In this document: positions 40,645 through 51,585 of the stretch, one piece after another
Numbering within the stretch: the stretch's first letter is position 1
Layout: the number at the start of each line of letters is the position of its first letter
Source: Lachancea dasiensis
Lineage: Eukaryota > Ascomycota > Saccharomycetes > Saccharomycetales > Saccharomycetaceae
Length of the DNA: 64,000 nucleotides
Assembly: GCA_900074725.1 (NCBI GenBank)
Contig: LT598461.1
Span: 1,364,001-1,428,000, forward strand
Reading direction: 5' to 3'
The notes under the pieces: model-generated
The model's input: only the letters and a program-made list of their open reading frames with translations
What the model was told of the DNA's origin: nothing
The model's database searches: none
Position numbers and translations under genes: made by a program

Positions 40645-43600
40645 ATGTCTGACTCGGAACAATCCGTCAAGGTTCTTAACGAACTTTTTGAGAAGCTTTC
40701 GGTCGCTACTCCAGAGACCAGACAAGCTACCGCTGCTGAGATCTCTTCGTTCGTGAACGGCAACATCATCGAACATGATATTCCAGAACAGTTCTTCGCC
40801 TCTATCTCTAAGGCTTTGAAGGACAAGAAGACTGCTGCTAACGCCTTGGAAGCCATCTTGCGTGTTGCCAGTGAAAGCAACTTGTCCCCAGCCGTGGAAG
40901 CCAGTGTTGTTCGCTTGGTTCCCGAGGTGTCTGCTAAGAGTGCCGACAAGGACAAGGACGTGCAACAACAAGCCTCTATTACTTTGGTTGCTATCGTCAA
41001 GGCCGTCAACCCAGTTGCCGTCAAGATTTTGCTGCCTCACCTAACCTCCCGTCTAGCCGACACCAACAAATGGCAAGAGAAGGTTGCCATTTTGGCTGCC
41101 ATTTCTGCTTTGGTTGATGCTGCCAAGACCCAAGTTGCTCTAAGAATGCCTGAGTTGATCCCAGTCTTGTCCGAAGCCATGTGGGATACCAAGAGGGAGG
41201 TCAAGGAAGCTGCCACTGCCACTATCACCAAGGCCACTGAAACCGTTGAGAACAAGGATATTGAACGTTTCATTCCTAAGTTGATCGAATGTATTGCCGA
41301 CCCCAACGAAGTCCCAGAAACTGTTCACTTGTTGGGTGCTACCACTTTCGTTGCCGAAGTTACCCCAGCCACCTTGTCTATCATGGTTCCATTGTTGGCC
41401 AGAGGTTTGGCTGAAAGAGAAACCTCCATCAAGCGTAAGGCTGCTGTCATTATCGACAACATGTGTAAGCTGGTCGAAGACCCACAAGTTGTTGCTCCTT
41501 TCTTGAGCAAGCTATTGCCAGGTTTGAAGAACAACTTTGCCACTATTGCCGACCCTGAAGCTCGTGAAGTTACTTTGAGAGCTTTGAAGACTTTGAGAAG
41601 AGTCGGTAACGTTAGTGAAGATGATACTTTGCCAGAAGTTTCCCACGCTGGTGACATTTCCACCACCAGAGGTGTTTTGGACGGTTTGCTAAAGGACGTC
41701 AAGCCAGCTCCAAGATTCGAACACGTTGTCCAGTACGTTGCCGGTATTGCCGCCGACTTGATCGACGAAAGAATCATTGACCAACAAGCTTGGTTCACTC
41801 ACGTTTTGCCTTACTCCACCGTATTCTTGCACGAAAGACAAGCCAAAGAAATTATCGACGACTTCAGAAAGTTGGCTGTTGACAACATCCCAGTTGGTCC
41901 AAACTTCGACGACGAAGAAGATGAAGGTGAAGATCTATGTAACTGTGAGTTCTCTCTAGCTTACGGTGCTAAGATCTTGTTGAACAAGACTCAATTGAGA
42001 TTGAAGAGAGCTAGAAGATATGGTTTGTGTGGTCCTAACGGTGCCGGTAAGTCTACCTTGATGAGAGCTATTGCCAACGGTCAAGTTGACGGTTTCCCAA
42101 CTCAAGATGAATGTAGAACCGTCTACGTCGAACACGATATCGATGGTACTCACGCTGAGACCTCTGTTGTTGACTTCGTTTTCCAAGGTGACGTTGGAAC
42201 CAAGGATGTCATCACCGCCAAGCTAATAGAATTCGGTTTCTCCGACGAAATGGTCAACATGCCAATCTCCTCCCTATCTGGTGGTTGGAAGATGAAGTTG
42301 GCTCTAGCCAGAGCTGTGTTGAAGAACGCCGACATCTTGTTGTTAGATGAGCCAACTAACCATTTGGATACTGTTAACGTTGCTTGGTTGGTCAACTACT
42401 TGAACACCTGTGGTATCACTTCTATTATTGTCTCTCACGACTCCGGTTTCTTGGACAACGTCACTCAATACATTATTCACTACGAAGGTTTGAAGCTAAG
42501 AAAGTACAAGGGTAACATGTCTGAATTCGTTAAGAAGTGCCCAACCGCCCAATCCTACTACGAGTTGGGTGCCTCAGACTTGGAGTTCAGATTCCCAGAA
42601 CCAGGTTTCTTGGAAGGTGTCAAGACCAAGCAAAAGGCTATTGTCAAGGTCTCCAACATGACCTTCCAATACCCAGGTACTGCCAAGCCTCAAATTTCCG
42701 ACATTTCTTTCCAATGTTCGCTATCTTCAAGAATTGCTGTTATTGGTCCTAATGGTGCCGGTAAGTCCACCCTGATCAACGTGTTGACTGGTGAACTATT
42801 GCCAACCGAGGGTGAAGTCTACACCCACGAAAACTGTCGTATTGCCTACATTAAGCAACACGCTTTCGCTCACATTGAATCTCACTTGGACAAGACACCA
42901 TCTGAATACATTCAATGGAGATTCCAAACTGGTGAAGACAGAGAAACCATGGACAGAGCCAACAGACAAATTAACGAAGATGATGCTGAAGCTATGAACA
43001 AGATCTTCAAGATCGAAGGTACTCCTAGAAGAATTGCCGGTATCCACGCCAGAAGAAAGTTCAAGAACACTTACGAATACGAATGTTCTTTCATGTTGGG
43101 TGAAAACATTGGCATGAAGTCTGAAAGATGGGTCCCAATGATGTCTGTTGACAACGCCTGGATTCCAAGAGGTGAATTGGTCGAATCCCACTCCAAGATG
43201 GTCGCCGAAGTTGACATGAAGGAAGCTTTGGCTTCCGGTCAATTCCGTCCTTTGACCAGAAAGGAAATCGAAGAGCACTGTGCCATGTTGGGTCTAGACT
43301 CTGAATTGGTGTCTCACTCCAGAATCAGAGGTTTGTCCGGTGGTCAAAAGGTTAAGCTGGTTTTGGCCGCCTGTTCGTGGCAAAGACCTCACTTGATTGT
43401 CTTGGATGAGCCTACCAACTATTTGGACAGAGATTCTTTGGGTGCTTTGTCCAAGGCTTTGAAGGCTTTCGAAGGTGGTGTCATTATCATTACCCACTCT
43501 GCTGAATTCACCAAGAACTTGACCGAAGAAGTTTGGGCCGTCAACAACGGTATCATGGTTCCATCTGGCCACAACTGGGTTGCTGGTCAAGGTTCTGGTC

Positions 43601-43779
43601 CAAGATTGGAGAAGAAGGAAGACGAAGGCGACAAATTCGATGCCATGGGTAACAAGATCAGCTCAGGTACCAAGAAGAAGAAGTTGTCTTCCGCTGAACT
43701 AAGAAAGAAGAAGAAGGAAAGAATGAAGAAGAAGAAGGAATTGGGTGACGCTTACGTTTCTTCCGATGAAGAATTTTAA
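40645..43779 (+). CDS. YEF3: YEF3, translation elongation factor 3
   Basis: From the ATG at 40645 this is a 1044-residue protein, the exact length of yeast Yef3 (YLR249W). eEF3 is a fungus-specific ribosome-bound ATPase that promotes E-site tRNA release. It has N-terminal HEAT repeats (about 1-320), a four-helix bundle, and two ABC cassettes with [13 protein letters not shown] (near 463) and [13 protein letters not shown] (near 700), their signatures [14 protein letters not shown] and [13 protein letters not shown], and [11 protein letters not shown] and [10 protein letters not shown] Walker B motifs. A chromodomain insert sits in the second cassette ([18 protein letters not shown]), and the Lys-rich tail ends YVSSDEEF. 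The upstream open frame begins with TTG and is not used. Codon use is strongly biased to favoured yeast codons (GGT, GCC, TTG, AGA), unlike its neighbours, matching very high expression. HEF3 is its S. cerevisiae duplicate. Confidence 0.99.
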   Translation: MSDSEQSVKVLNELFEKLSVATPETRQATAAEISSFVNGNIIEHDIPEQFFASISKALKDKKTAANALEAILRVASESNLSPAVEASVVRLVPEVSAKSADKDKDVQQQASITLVAIVKAVNPVAVKILLPHLTSRLADTNKWQEKVAILAAISALVDAAKTQVALRMPELIPVLSEAMWDTKREVKEAATATITKATETVENKDIERFIPKLIECIADPNEVPETVHLLGATTFVAEVTPATLSIMVPLLARGLAERETSIKRKAAVIIDNMCKLVEDPQVVAPFLSKLLPGLKNNFATIADPEAREVTLRALKTLRRVGNVSEDDTLPEVSHAGDISTTRGVLDGLLKDVKPAPRFEHVVQYVAGIAADLIDERIIDQQAWFTHVLPYSTVFLHERQAKEIIDDFRKLAVDNIPVGPNFDDEEDEGEDLCNCEFSLAYGAKILLNKTQLRLKRARRYGLCGPNGAGKSTLMRAIANGQVDGFPTQDECRTVYVEHDIDGTHAETSVVDFVFQGDVGTKDVITAKLIEFGFSDEMVNMPISSLSGGWKMKLALARAVLKNADILLLDEPTNHLDTVNVAWLVNYLNTCGITSIIVSHDSGFLDNVTQYIIHYEGLKLRKYKGNMSEFVKKCPTAQSYYELGASDLEFRFPEPGFLEGVKTKQKAIVKVSNMTFQYPGTAKPQISDISFQCSLSSRIAVIGPNGAGKSTLINVLTGELLPTEGEVYTHENCRIAYIKQHAFAHIESHLDKTPSEYIQWRFQTGEDRETMDRANRQINEDDAEAMNKIFKIEGTPRRIAGIHARRKFKNTYEYECSFMLGENIGMKSERWVPMMSVDNAWIPRGELVESHSKMVAEVDMKEALASGQFRPLTRKEIEEHCAMLGLDSELVSHSRIRGLSGGQKVKLVLAACSWQRPHLIVLDEPTNYLDRDSLGALSKALKAFEGGVIIITHSAEFTKNLTEEVWAVNNGIMVPSGHNWVAGQGSGPRLEKKEDEGDKFDAMGNKISSGTKKKKLSSAELRKKKKERMKKKKELGDAYVSSDEEF

Positions 43780-44159
43780 AGAATGATAAACTGTATTTAA
43801 TACCTCTTCATTTCTTCATTGGTTGAATGAATTGTCAGTCATAATAGTCTGCTCGGTTTGCCAAGCACAAGCACCCCGGGCACTTCTGCCACACATGTAT
43901 TCTAGTTTGGTGTATACACATAAGTAATAGAGAATGCAAACTCTCAAGCTTTTTATATTGTTTCTTAAAAAGTGTTTGACACATTTCCCTGTTGATAGTT
44001 GTCTACCAGTGACGCTCTATTATCAATTCTCCATAAATTACTTTAATGGGCGCTTAACAATCAACATTTAATTATATAAATAATGTGGGGGCAAAAGTCT
44101 TGGTTGAATCTTTCTGATGTTGAAGGACAAGCTACAGTTCTCTGGGGCTAATTTGAAAA
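43780..44159. other. YEF3-SPO1 intergenic region
   Basis: This 380 bp holds the YEF3 3' end and the SPO1 promoter. I see no RNA gene or named site. Confidence 0.5.
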
Positions 44160-46276
44160 ATGAAGCAATTTTATATTATTTCAATGAGATTTTGGCTTCT
44201 TGCCAACCAGGTCGGCGTCGCTTGTGCCTTGTCAAAGACATTGTCCACTTTCAGCGAGGTTGAATGTCCTAATATCGCCTTAGTCAGGGAGTCTAAAGTA
44301 GGAACGCCTCTGGCAGACACCTCTAAAGTATCTCGACTTAGCCTTACTAACTAGTTGCACCGGCGTCTATCTGTTCAGCGGAAGACGAATATATTAAAAG
44401 CCGCCAGAAAGTCATGAAAGGCCGACTTCAACAATTTATGCACACCTTGGCCGTACGTCAATCAGATGCAAAATATCTTGCATTGTTGGCGCAAGATCAA
44501 ATCAATATGGGGCTGGCATTTTCGGGCGGGGGCTACCGCTCCATGCTGACTGGTTCAGGATTTTTGTTGGAAATGGAGAGTTTTGGATTGGTCGACTGTC
44601 TTAACTATGTCACAGGTATATCAGGAGGGAGCTGGATATTAGCTAAATTAATTCTTGGTGATTTCAAGGTTGATACCTTGATGGATTGGCATCTCACGGA
44701 TGGCCTATTGAAAGGGGTTTCAGACCTGAATATATCTGAGCAAAGTGTGGTTAGTCTACGCGACTCTGATGATCTAAAGAATATATTCCGTGCTGACGAT
44801 TGGTTTTATCAAAAGTTGACCCAAGTATCCAGCCTGTGGAAAAGGGATACTGCAACGGATCCGCTTGACGTGTTCAAACGATTTACCTCAGACGTGGAGA
44901 ACCTTTCGATACTACTACGCGGAATGAGAGTTGAAAAACGGAGCAGTAACTATATTTCAAAATTTAAGCACCTCTTTCATGGCATTTTCAAAACTGACTC
45001 AAGTTTTGACTCGAAGGTGGGCAAGCTGCTAGAAGCATCTAATGAAATTCGCGCGATAGTTCAGTTTTACGTTGATCTTCACTTGAAGGCCAAGAATAAA
45101 AAATTAAGCGGCTTCCCTCTTTCATTTACAGATTATTGGGGGCATGCACTAATCAACCAGATTGCACCGTCGGAGGGCAAAAGCTCTATAACAGACATCC
45201 TAGCAAAAAGTTCGCGATTCCAAAACTATGAAATGCCCCTTCCGATATTCGTGGCAAATTGCAAGAATCGCAATTTGCACAATGCCGCCTTTGAATTCAC
45301 ACCGTTTGAATTTGGTTCCTGGACCTCTTTACGGTTGTTCATTCCGTTAAAGTACTTGGGATCACATATTGTTAGAGGTTTGCCAATCAAATGCGTAACT
45401 GGTTTTGACGAGATCAGCTTCATAACTGGAACATCCTCCTCGATATTCAACAATGTGCTAATGAGTGTGTGGCAGATGATTGCACCCTCGTTAAACACCC
45501 GCAAGGCGATAGGGGCCATTTTGAACGCCTTCAATTTGGTATTCGAAAACTCAGGACAGAAGGAAAGGCAAATACGTCGGAAACTGAAAACCAAACCTGA
45601 ATACGCTATTTATCACCCCAATCCGTTTTATCAGTACCCCGGTGTCACTGATTTTCTAACTCAAGAAAGTCGTTTGTATTTGGTGGATGGAGGTGAAGAT
45701 GGTCAAAATATCCCCATTGGGCCTCTATTAATACCAGAGCGGAAAATTGACGTTGTATTCGCCCTTGATTCCAGTTCTGATGTTTGCGGTTATCCAAATG
45801 GCACAATGCTAAGGAATTTCTACAGAGACAACTATCTCGCTGGTAGCAGCACGAATTCAAGGCCATTTCAAGTTTTGCCGCATATTCCATCCAGTGACGA
45901 ATTTATAAAGCTTGGCCTACTATCTCGACCAGTGGCTTTTGGCTGCCACTTGTCTAGCTTTCCCAATTTTGAACTGACAATGAAGCCCGGTTCTAACTCT
46001 ACGTTACTTCCACCAATCATACTTTATCATGCAAACTCAGCTCACTCATTTAAATCAAATTTGTCCACCTTCAAGCTCAAATATTCAGATGATGAGGTTC
46101 ATAATATGCTACAAAACGGCAGAGATATTTTCAGTTTCGAATCAAGTCCAAAGTACAAAAGATGCTTGGCATGCATAATCGTGAAAAGGGCATACGACCG
46201 AAAATTACTGAGCTTGGAAGAAGCCCAAATGCCTTTTTTCTGTGAGGTGTGCTACAGTGAATACTGCTTTAACTGA
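44160..46276 (+). CDS. SPO1: SPO1, meiotic phospholipase B-like protein (probable 5' intron)
   Basis: The main exon is open from about 44379 to 46276. It has the phospholipase B core intact: GLAFSGGGYRSML (oxyanion hole), GISGGSW (nucleophile serine) and LVDGGEDGQNIPIGPLL (catalytic Asp). It matches yeast Spo1 (YNL012W, 631 residues), a phospholipase-like protein needed in meiosis for spindle pole body duplication and spore formation. No GPI signal is present. The N-terminal part is on a separate frame at 44160-44297: it begins with a signal-like MKQFYIISMRFWLLANQVG and carries VECPNIALVRES, the family's CPxxxxLVR block. A TACTAAC branch point at 44345-44351 and AG at 44377-44378 precede EDEYIKSRQKV. 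The likely 5' splice site GTAGGA (44298) gives a phase that does not match, so exon borders are uncertain. S. cerevisiae SPO1 also has a 5' intron. The safe core starts at the ATG at 44414. Confidence 0.88.
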
Positions 46277-46399
46277 CATTTGATGTCTCGTGATTCACTA
46301 ATAATTAGTTTTTAATTATAGGATTTTACGAAAACTAGCTTCCTTACTACCCAACTGTGCTCCAAATTGACAATCTCCAGATATTAAAGTCTTGTCATT

Positions 46400-47098
46400 A
46401 TGAAAGTCTCGATTGCCTTTTTGAGCGCCCTCTTTGCTACGGCATTTGCTGTTCCAGCACGTCAGGATGGGGCTGAGATCAACGAAGAGGTAGAGGTCAA
46501 ACCTGAGGGCCTATCATGGGAGGAATGGCACATGCAACATGAACATCAGAAAGATAGTTATGATCCAGAGACTTTTTTTGTACTGCATGACATTGGGGGT
46601 AAGGGTTACTTTGACAAGGAGGATATCTTAACCATGTATGGTCTAAATCGTGCCGAAGTGGTCGGTAGTGGCGACGGAATGGGAAAGCATGACGACTCTG
46701 AAATGATTGATGAAGAAACATCTGAGAGAGTTTTTCGCCTGGTAATGCAACTGCTGGATGTTGATGATGATAGTAAGATCGAAAGGGCTGAGTTTTTAAC
46801 TTTTGCCAATGCAGGGAACAAGCTGCCGGATTTGGGCGTCGGTGTCGGCCATCACTCCGACTTTGAGCTCGAATACGAACTCCACCATTGGAACAAATAT
46901 CATAGAGATCAGGATCCGTATGTTAAGATTGTACACAAGGAGGATATAGAACACGACTTGTTACATCATGAGCATGAAATCGAGCATGAAGAGCAACTCC
47001 AAAGGGGGGCCTCAAGAATAACTGTAATAACCGACGATGAGCTGGAGGCGAGAATAAATTTCAAAAACATTCCATCAAAATTTAAAAAAGGTTTTTAG
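46400..47098 (+). CDS. SSP120: SSP120, secretory-pathway EF-hand-like protein
   Basis: This 232-residue protein matches yeast Ssp120 (YLR250W, 234 residues). The signal peptide is MKVSIAFLSALFATAFAVPA. LSWEEWHMQHEHQKDSYDP is the characteristic conserved block, followed by two EF-hand-like calcium-binding regions (HDIGGKGYFDKEDILTMY and LDVDDDSKIERAEF). A His/Glu-rich region (YELHHWNKYH, HHEHEIEHEEQL) comes before the basic end FKNIPSKFKKGF. It is related to nucleobindin-type proteins of the Golgi, and in yeast it acts with the cargo receptors Emp46/47. It lies 123 bp after SPO1 and is convergent with YNL011C, with 33 bp between them. Confidence 0.96.
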   Translation: MKVSIAFLSALFATAFAVPARQDGAEINEEVEVKPEGLSWEEWHMQHEHQKDSYDPETFFVLHDIGGKGYFDKEDILTMYGLNRAEVVGSGDGMGKHDDSEMIDEETSERVFRLVMQLLDVDDDSKIERAEFLTFANAGNKLPDLGVGVGHHSDFELEYELHHWNKYHRDQDPYVKIVHKEDIEHDLLHHEHEIEHEEQLQRGASRITVITDDELEARINFKNIPSKFKKGF

Positions 47099-47131
47099 AT
47101 GTAAGTTGCTGTAGTGGCTAGGTCCCCTTGC

Positions 47132-48598
47132 CTATATAGATTTCAGCAAGTCTTCTAGTGTATCTATTTCAAAGTACTCATGTTCAATAGCATAAGTTCG
47201 AATGCCCAGGTTATTCAATGCTAGTGTATCTACAGAAATTTCGCCTCTAGTCAAATATAGCACATCAGTAACATACTTGGTCCATTCAACAGGTAAGTCG
47301 ACTCCAGCACTTTCAGGTTTTTGGCTTTTTCTCTTGCGCTTGTAGTTATGAACTGCTCTGTGCATCGACTCCACAATCATTTTCACAAAGTGGAAGCCAT
47401 CCATTCCGTACGTTTCACGGTCGTATTTGTTGTTCACTAATAAGACTTTTTTGGCGTGTTCGTTTTCCACAATGGTTTCGGCCACATTTCCCAGTATTAT
47501 GATCGGCAAAAGGCTGGTCATGAGCGACCCCACCGAATAAATCACCATTTTGCTGTTTTTTAACTTGTTAATAGCCCTGCTATTCCCCTGTGGCAAAACC
47601 TCCTCGCCATATGGATTAATGTATAGAATGCGTTTTATCGGAGCCGCTAGCAAGTCCTCCTCGCCCACGCCCATCTTATCAAAATGTAACTGTGAAAGTT
47701 TTAACTCCGGATGGATATATCCCGGGTATGCAAATTCTTCTTCGTCGTCAGCTCCACGATCAGTTTCATCTTCGTCGTCATCATCTTCACGAAGTAGCTC
47801 TTCGAAACCTGTGTCAAATGTTTCTTGTTCTTTCAGATGAACCGATGAGTTCGGCCCTACAAGTGACTCCGTGCTGAAGTTTGCGGATGCGTTGGGCAAC
47901 AAACCGACTTTGCTGGAGCGCACTCTTCTACCCTTCTGCTTGGACGGATGTGATATTTGCGATTGGCCTGTTATAACATCCCCATTCTGCAGCAGGGCTG
48001 ATATGTGATGTGTGTGGTTCGTGTTTATGCACGGGATGATGCTAATGCGCTCGTCGCACCGGCAGACACGAAGGGCGAGCTCTATAGATGAATCAAGAGA
48101 CCCTAAAAAAAGGCGGATGCCGGTGAGAAAAAGATTTCCAATGCTCGCTCTTTCGAATTGAAACGGGGCCGAGGTCTTGTCTTTTTTCAGAAGCTCGGCC
48201 TGCATGTGGATGAGGAAAGACCGGCACATTTCTTTGACTTCGCTGGGGAATCCCGTCCAGATTGGGTGCGTTCCATCTACAATAGCATTCCATTCCTGTT
48301 TAGCCCGCATTCTGGCAGCTGACAGTCGGTACCCCAGTAATGATGACACGTTCGCGTCTTTGATCAAACGCACGATCCGTGAGCGAATGTCCCCGATAGC
48401 AGGGCCGCCTACCACTCTCAGGATTTCGCTGGTCGACCCGCCATTATCAGAAATCGGCATGATGAAAGAAAGCTCATTTGAAACTCTTTCGAACGCTTCC
48501 AATAACCCATTTGCTGCTGTGCCGCCAGAAAGCACTACTAAGTTCTTCTGACACACTTCGTTACTCATATTCCTGTCAGGCCCACTCATTACACTCAT
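47132..48598 (-). CDS. YNL011C-like protein of the CofD/UPF0052 fold
   Basis: This 488-residue protein matches the uncharacterised yeast YNL011C (444 residues). The start has the nucleotide- or phosphate-binding loop LVVLSGGTAANGLLEAF, then PISDNGGSTSEILRVVGGPAIGDIRSR, the signature of the CofD-like/UPF0052 family (2-phospho-L-lactate transferase fold). These also appear in bacterial YvcK-type proteins. A weakly conserved acidic insert (EELLREDDDDEDETDRGADD, about 280-300) interrupts the domain. IIILGNVAETIVENEHAKKVLLVNNKYDRETYGM follows, then an end domain. Yeast lacks coenzyme F420, so the reaction is unknown. Three ATGs occur in the first 11 codons; the first is used. Confidence 0.93.
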   Translation of the reverse strand: MSVMSGPDRNMSNEVCQKNLVVLSGGTAANGLLEAFERVSNELSFIMPISDNGGSTSEILRVVGGPAIGDIRSRIVRLIKDANVSSLLGYRLSAARMRAKQEWNAIVDGTHPIWTGFPSEVKEMCRSFLIHMQAELLKKDKTSAPFQFERASIGNLFLTGIRLFLGSLDSSIELALRVCRCDERISIIPCINTNHTHHISALLQNGDVITGQSQISHPSKQKGRRVRSSKVGLLPNASANFSTESLVGPNSSVHLKEQETFDTGFEELLREDDDDEDETDRGADDEEEFAYPGYIHPELKLSQLHFDKMGVGEEDLLAAPIKRILYINPYGEEVLPQGNSRAINKLKNSKMVIYSVGSLMTSLLPIIILGNVAETIVENEHAKKVLLVNNKYDRETYGMDGFHFVKMIVESMHRAVHNYKRKRKSQKPESAGVDLPVEWTKYVTDVLYLTRGEISVDTLALNNLGIRTYAIEHEYFEIDTLEDLLKSI

Positions 48599-48976
48599 TT
48601 AGTCCTAGACCCCTACAATTGTTCAATTTACCAACACTCACGAGGTTGACCAATCAATCACCTGTTGTTGAATCGGGAATTACGTGTAATCACTACTTGA
48701 TACCAAAGGTTGATAATTTTTGTGATGCATAAAATATGCACAGAGAGAAGGTGGCGAGTTTCGCTCAAATTGTTGCTAAAATGACGGATAGTTGTTAATG
48801 TGAGAATATATATCTATGACAAGATATATTATTAAATATTATATGTAGACCTAAAGAATTCGGTGGATATAACCAAAAATCCTGCGATAGGTAAACAACT
48901 GACTGTGTTCAAAGCACTTTTTGTAATTCACAGAAATTTAGGTGCTACTCTGTACAACTATAGATCTCATTGAGCA
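48599..48976. other. Divergent YNL011C-PYP1 intergenic region
   Basis: This 378 bp holds AT-rich promoter sequence for both genes (TATATATC near 48808, TATATTATTAAATATTATA near 48824). I see no further feature. Confidence 0.5.
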
Positions 48977-49690
48977 ATGGTCAACGCTGTAATTTTCACT
49001 GATTTTGACGGAACTGTGACGTGGCAGGACTCCAACGATTTTCTCACAGACACCAAGGGATTTGGTAAGGAGGAAAGAAGTAAGGTTTTTGAAGGAGTCC
49101 TGGATGGCACGAAGTCCTTCAGAGATGGCTTCTGGGACATGCTGGAGTCGGTGAAGACGCCATTCCCTGAGTGCGTCAAGCTCGTGGAGGAAAACATTCA
49201 ACTCGACCCTGGCTTCAAAGACACATTTGAATGGGCCCAAGAGAACGGCGTTCCTATCGTGGTCATCTCCAGTGGTATGAGACCCCTGATCAAGGCGCTG
49301 CTAGCGCGCCTGGTCGGCCCAGAAGCGATCGAGAAGATTGACATTGTTTCCAACGAAGTTGAGATCGACAGCGACGGACAATGGAGAATTGTTTACAAGG
49401 ACGACTCCTCTTTTGGCCACGACAAGTCGAAGAGTATCACTGCATACAAGAAACAGTTCGAGGCCGCTGGCAAGAAGCCTACCTATTTCTACTGTGGCGA
49501 CGGGGTATCCGACTTGAGCGCTGCTAAGGAGTGCGACTTGCTTTTCGCAAAGAGAGGCAAAGATTTGGTTACCTACTGCAAGCGTGAACACGTCCCATTC
49601 CACGAGTTCGATACATTCGAAGACATTTTAAGCAGCATGAAGGACGTGTTGGCCGGCAAAAAGACGGTTACCGAACTGATGCAAAATTGA
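48977..49690 (+). CDS. PYP1: PYP1, HAD-family phosphatase
   Basis: This 237-residue protein matches yeast Pyp1 (YNL010W, 241 residues), a HAD-superfamily phosphatase acting on polyol phosphates. The catalytic motif VIFTDFDGTVTWQD (DxDGT, near residues 5-15) is at the N-terminus, motif II is VVISSGMRP, a lysine-bearing segment follows (SKSITAYKKQF), and motif IV is FYCGDGVSDLSAAKECD near 172. All catalytic aspartates are present. The gene follows the divergent promoter with YNL011C, as on S. cerevisiae chromosome XIV. Confidence 0.97.
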   Translation: MVNAVIFTDFDGTVTWQDSNDFLTDTKGFGKEERSKVFEGVLDGTKSFRDGFWDMLESVKTPFPECVKLVEENIQLDPGFKDTFEWAQENGVPIVVISSGMRPLIKALLARLVGPEAIEKIDIVSNEVEIDSDGQWRIVYKDDSSFGHDKSKSITAYKKQFEAAGKKPTYFYCGDGVSDLSAAKECDLLFAKRGKDLVTYCKREHVPFHEFDTFEDILSSMKDVLAGKKTVTELMQN

Positions 49691-50102
49691 TGAACTACAC
49701 GCACAGAGCAACATCCGTGAGACCGGAACCTGTTGATCTGACAATGCGACAACGAGATGTTTCGACTTCCATGCCCTAAATAAGTATTCTAATTGATTAA
49801 CTAGAATATAAGAACTTCTGCGAGCCAAGCACGCCAGTTGGGAAGTGCTTCTGGTGATAGGGTGGTTCACATATCATTCTTTGTTTATGTGTCGTGCTAG
49901 GGCCGTGCGATCACACAATGCAAGTCCATTAACCCACGCAACCCCCAACTCCAAGGCCCTCGCCGTAATGGCAAAGTAGTGACCCTGTCCGATCTAGAGT
50001 CAGACTATATAATCCAGTTCAGCTACCGGTATGAATGTTCCACCCAGCTCTCCCGGCTATAGTAGCCTGCAGTAGTCAACTGGCATCGATTTCCGAATTA
50101 AA
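49691..50102 (+). promoter_or_regulatory. PYP1-IDP intergenic region with TATA box
   Basis: TATATAAT at 50006-50013 lies about 95 bp before the isocitrate dehydrogenase ATG. The remaining sequence is ordinary; I found no certain oleate- or carbon-source-response element. Confidence 0.5.
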
Positions 50103-51338
50103 ATGTCAAAAGTCAAAGTGAAGAATCCCATCGTGGAGATGGATGGCGATGAGCAAACCCGCATTATTTGGCACCTCATCCGAGAAAAATTGGTTATACC
50201 ATTCCTGGACATTGACTTACGCTACTATGACTTATCCATAGAAAATCGCGATGCTACTGAAGATCAAGTAACGATTGATTCGGCTATTGCAACCCAGAAA
50301 TATGGCGTGGCTGTGAAATGCGCTACTATTACCCCGGATGAAGCAAGGGTTGAGGAGTTCAAGCTGAAAAAAATGTGGAAATCACCCAACGGCACGATCA
50401 GGAATATTTTAGGCGGAACAGTGTTTCGAGAGCCAATTGTCATTCCAAAAATACCCAGGCTTGTCTCAAAGTGGACTGATCCCATCATCATTGGACGGCA
50501 TGCATTTGGTGACCAGTACAAAGCTACCGACGTAGTCATTCCCGGCGAGGGGGAGCTGAGGCTGGTATTCAAGTCCAAAAATGGAGATCAGGACTTAGAT
50601 TTGAGCGTATTCCACTTTCCGGAGACAGGCGGCGTGGGCCTAGCAATGTATAACACAGTAGAATCGATCGAAGGGTTTGCCCGGGCCAGTTTTGAATTGG
50701 CCATACAGCGAAAGTTGCCGCTCTACTCCACGACGAAAAACACAATCTTGAAGAAGTATGATGGCATGTTCAAGGATGTTTTCGAAGAAATGTTCAATTC
50801 GCGTTACAAAGGAGAATTCGCGAAACTCGGAATATGGTATGAGCATCGGTTGATCGATGACATGGTGGCTCAAATGTTAAAATCTACAGGTGGGTTTATT
50901 ATTGCCATGAAAAATTACGATGGAGATGTGCAATCTGATATTGTAGCTCAAGGTTTCGGCTCGTTGGGGTTGATGACCTCTGTCCTTGTTTCTCCCGACG
51001 GCAAGGCTTTTGAGAGCGAAGCAGCCCATGGTACTGTCACCAGGCACTATCGACTTCATCAACAGGGGAAAGAAACCTCCACAAATTCCATCGCATCTAT
51101 ATTTGCGTGGACCAGGGGACTAATTAAAAGAGGCAGGTTGGATGACACGCCAGATGTCGTAAAGTTCGCAGAACTGCTAGAAAAGGCTACTATTGCCACC
51201 GTCCAAGAGGATGACATCATGACCAAAGATTTGGCGCTAATGCTGGACAAGACAGAGCGGTCAAGCTACGTTACCACTGAAGAGTTCATCGAAGCGGTCG
51301 AAAGGCGCCTTAGTAGTGGCTTGGAGGCGCGCAGGTAA
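50103..51338 (+). CDS. IDP2: NADP-dependent isocitrate dehydrogenase (single IDP2/IDP3 gene)
   Basis: This 411-residue protein oxidatively decarboxylates isocitrate to 2-oxoglutarate, making NADPH. It starts [20 protein letters not shown]. Active-site blocks are [94 protein letters not shown] and [13 protein letters not shown]. No targeting presequence is present, so it is not the mitochondrial Idp1. In S. cerevisiae the locus corresponds to both IDP2 (YLR174W, cytosolic) and IDP3 (YNL009W, peroxisomal, ending CKL). Here the protein ends LEARR, which is not a PTS1, so cytosolic Idp2-like function is inferred. Synteny fits the gene before duplication. Confidence 0.93.
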   Translation: MSKVKVKNPIVEMDGDEQTRIIWHLIREKLVIPFLDIDLRYYDLSIENRDATEDQVTIDSAIATQKYGVAVKCATITPDEARVEEFKLKKMWKSPNGTIRNILGGTVFREPIVIPKIPRLVSKWTDPIIIGRHAFGDQYKATDVVIPGEGELRLVFKSKNGDQDLDLSVFHFPETGGVGLAMYNTVESIEGFARASFELAIQRKLPLYSTTKNTILKKYDGMFKDVFEEMFNSRYKGEFAKLGIWYEHRLIDDMVAQMLKSTGGFIIAMKNYDGDVQSDIVAQGFGSLGLMTSVLVSPDGKAFESEAAHGTVTRHYRLHQQGKETSTNSIASIFAWTRGLIKRGRLDDTPDVVKFAELLEKATIATVQEDDIMTKDLALMLDKTERSSYVTTEEFIEAVERRLSSGLEARR

Positions 51339-51513
51339 ACTATGAGGACATATATTTTTATAAGCATTATTTTTATTATTAAAGGTACAGAAATCGTTAC
51401 TGATTGAAGGCTAAAGTAAACCTTGGTTGACACAGTTCAGAGACGGGATAGCCCATCCTGTGATGAAATAAAGGCGACTCAATGCGAGAGGAAAATTTCT
51501 AGAGCAGTACTAG

Positions 51514-51585
51514 TCCGCGATAGTTTAGTGGCTAGAATTCGGGCTTGTCGCGCCCGGGACCGGGGTTCAATTCCCCGTCGCGGAG
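51514..51585 (+). tRNA. tRNA-Asp (GTC)
   Basis: This 72-nt gene has acceptor stem TCCGCGA/TCGCGGA, D-arm TAGTTTAGTGGCTAGAA, anticodon stem-loop GGGCTTGTCGCGCCC with anticodon GTC, and T-arm CCGGGGTTCAATTCCCCG. It has no intron. TTCTTTTTTG directly after it supplies a polymerase III terminator. It closely matches yeast tRNA-Asp(GUC). Confidence 0.97.
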
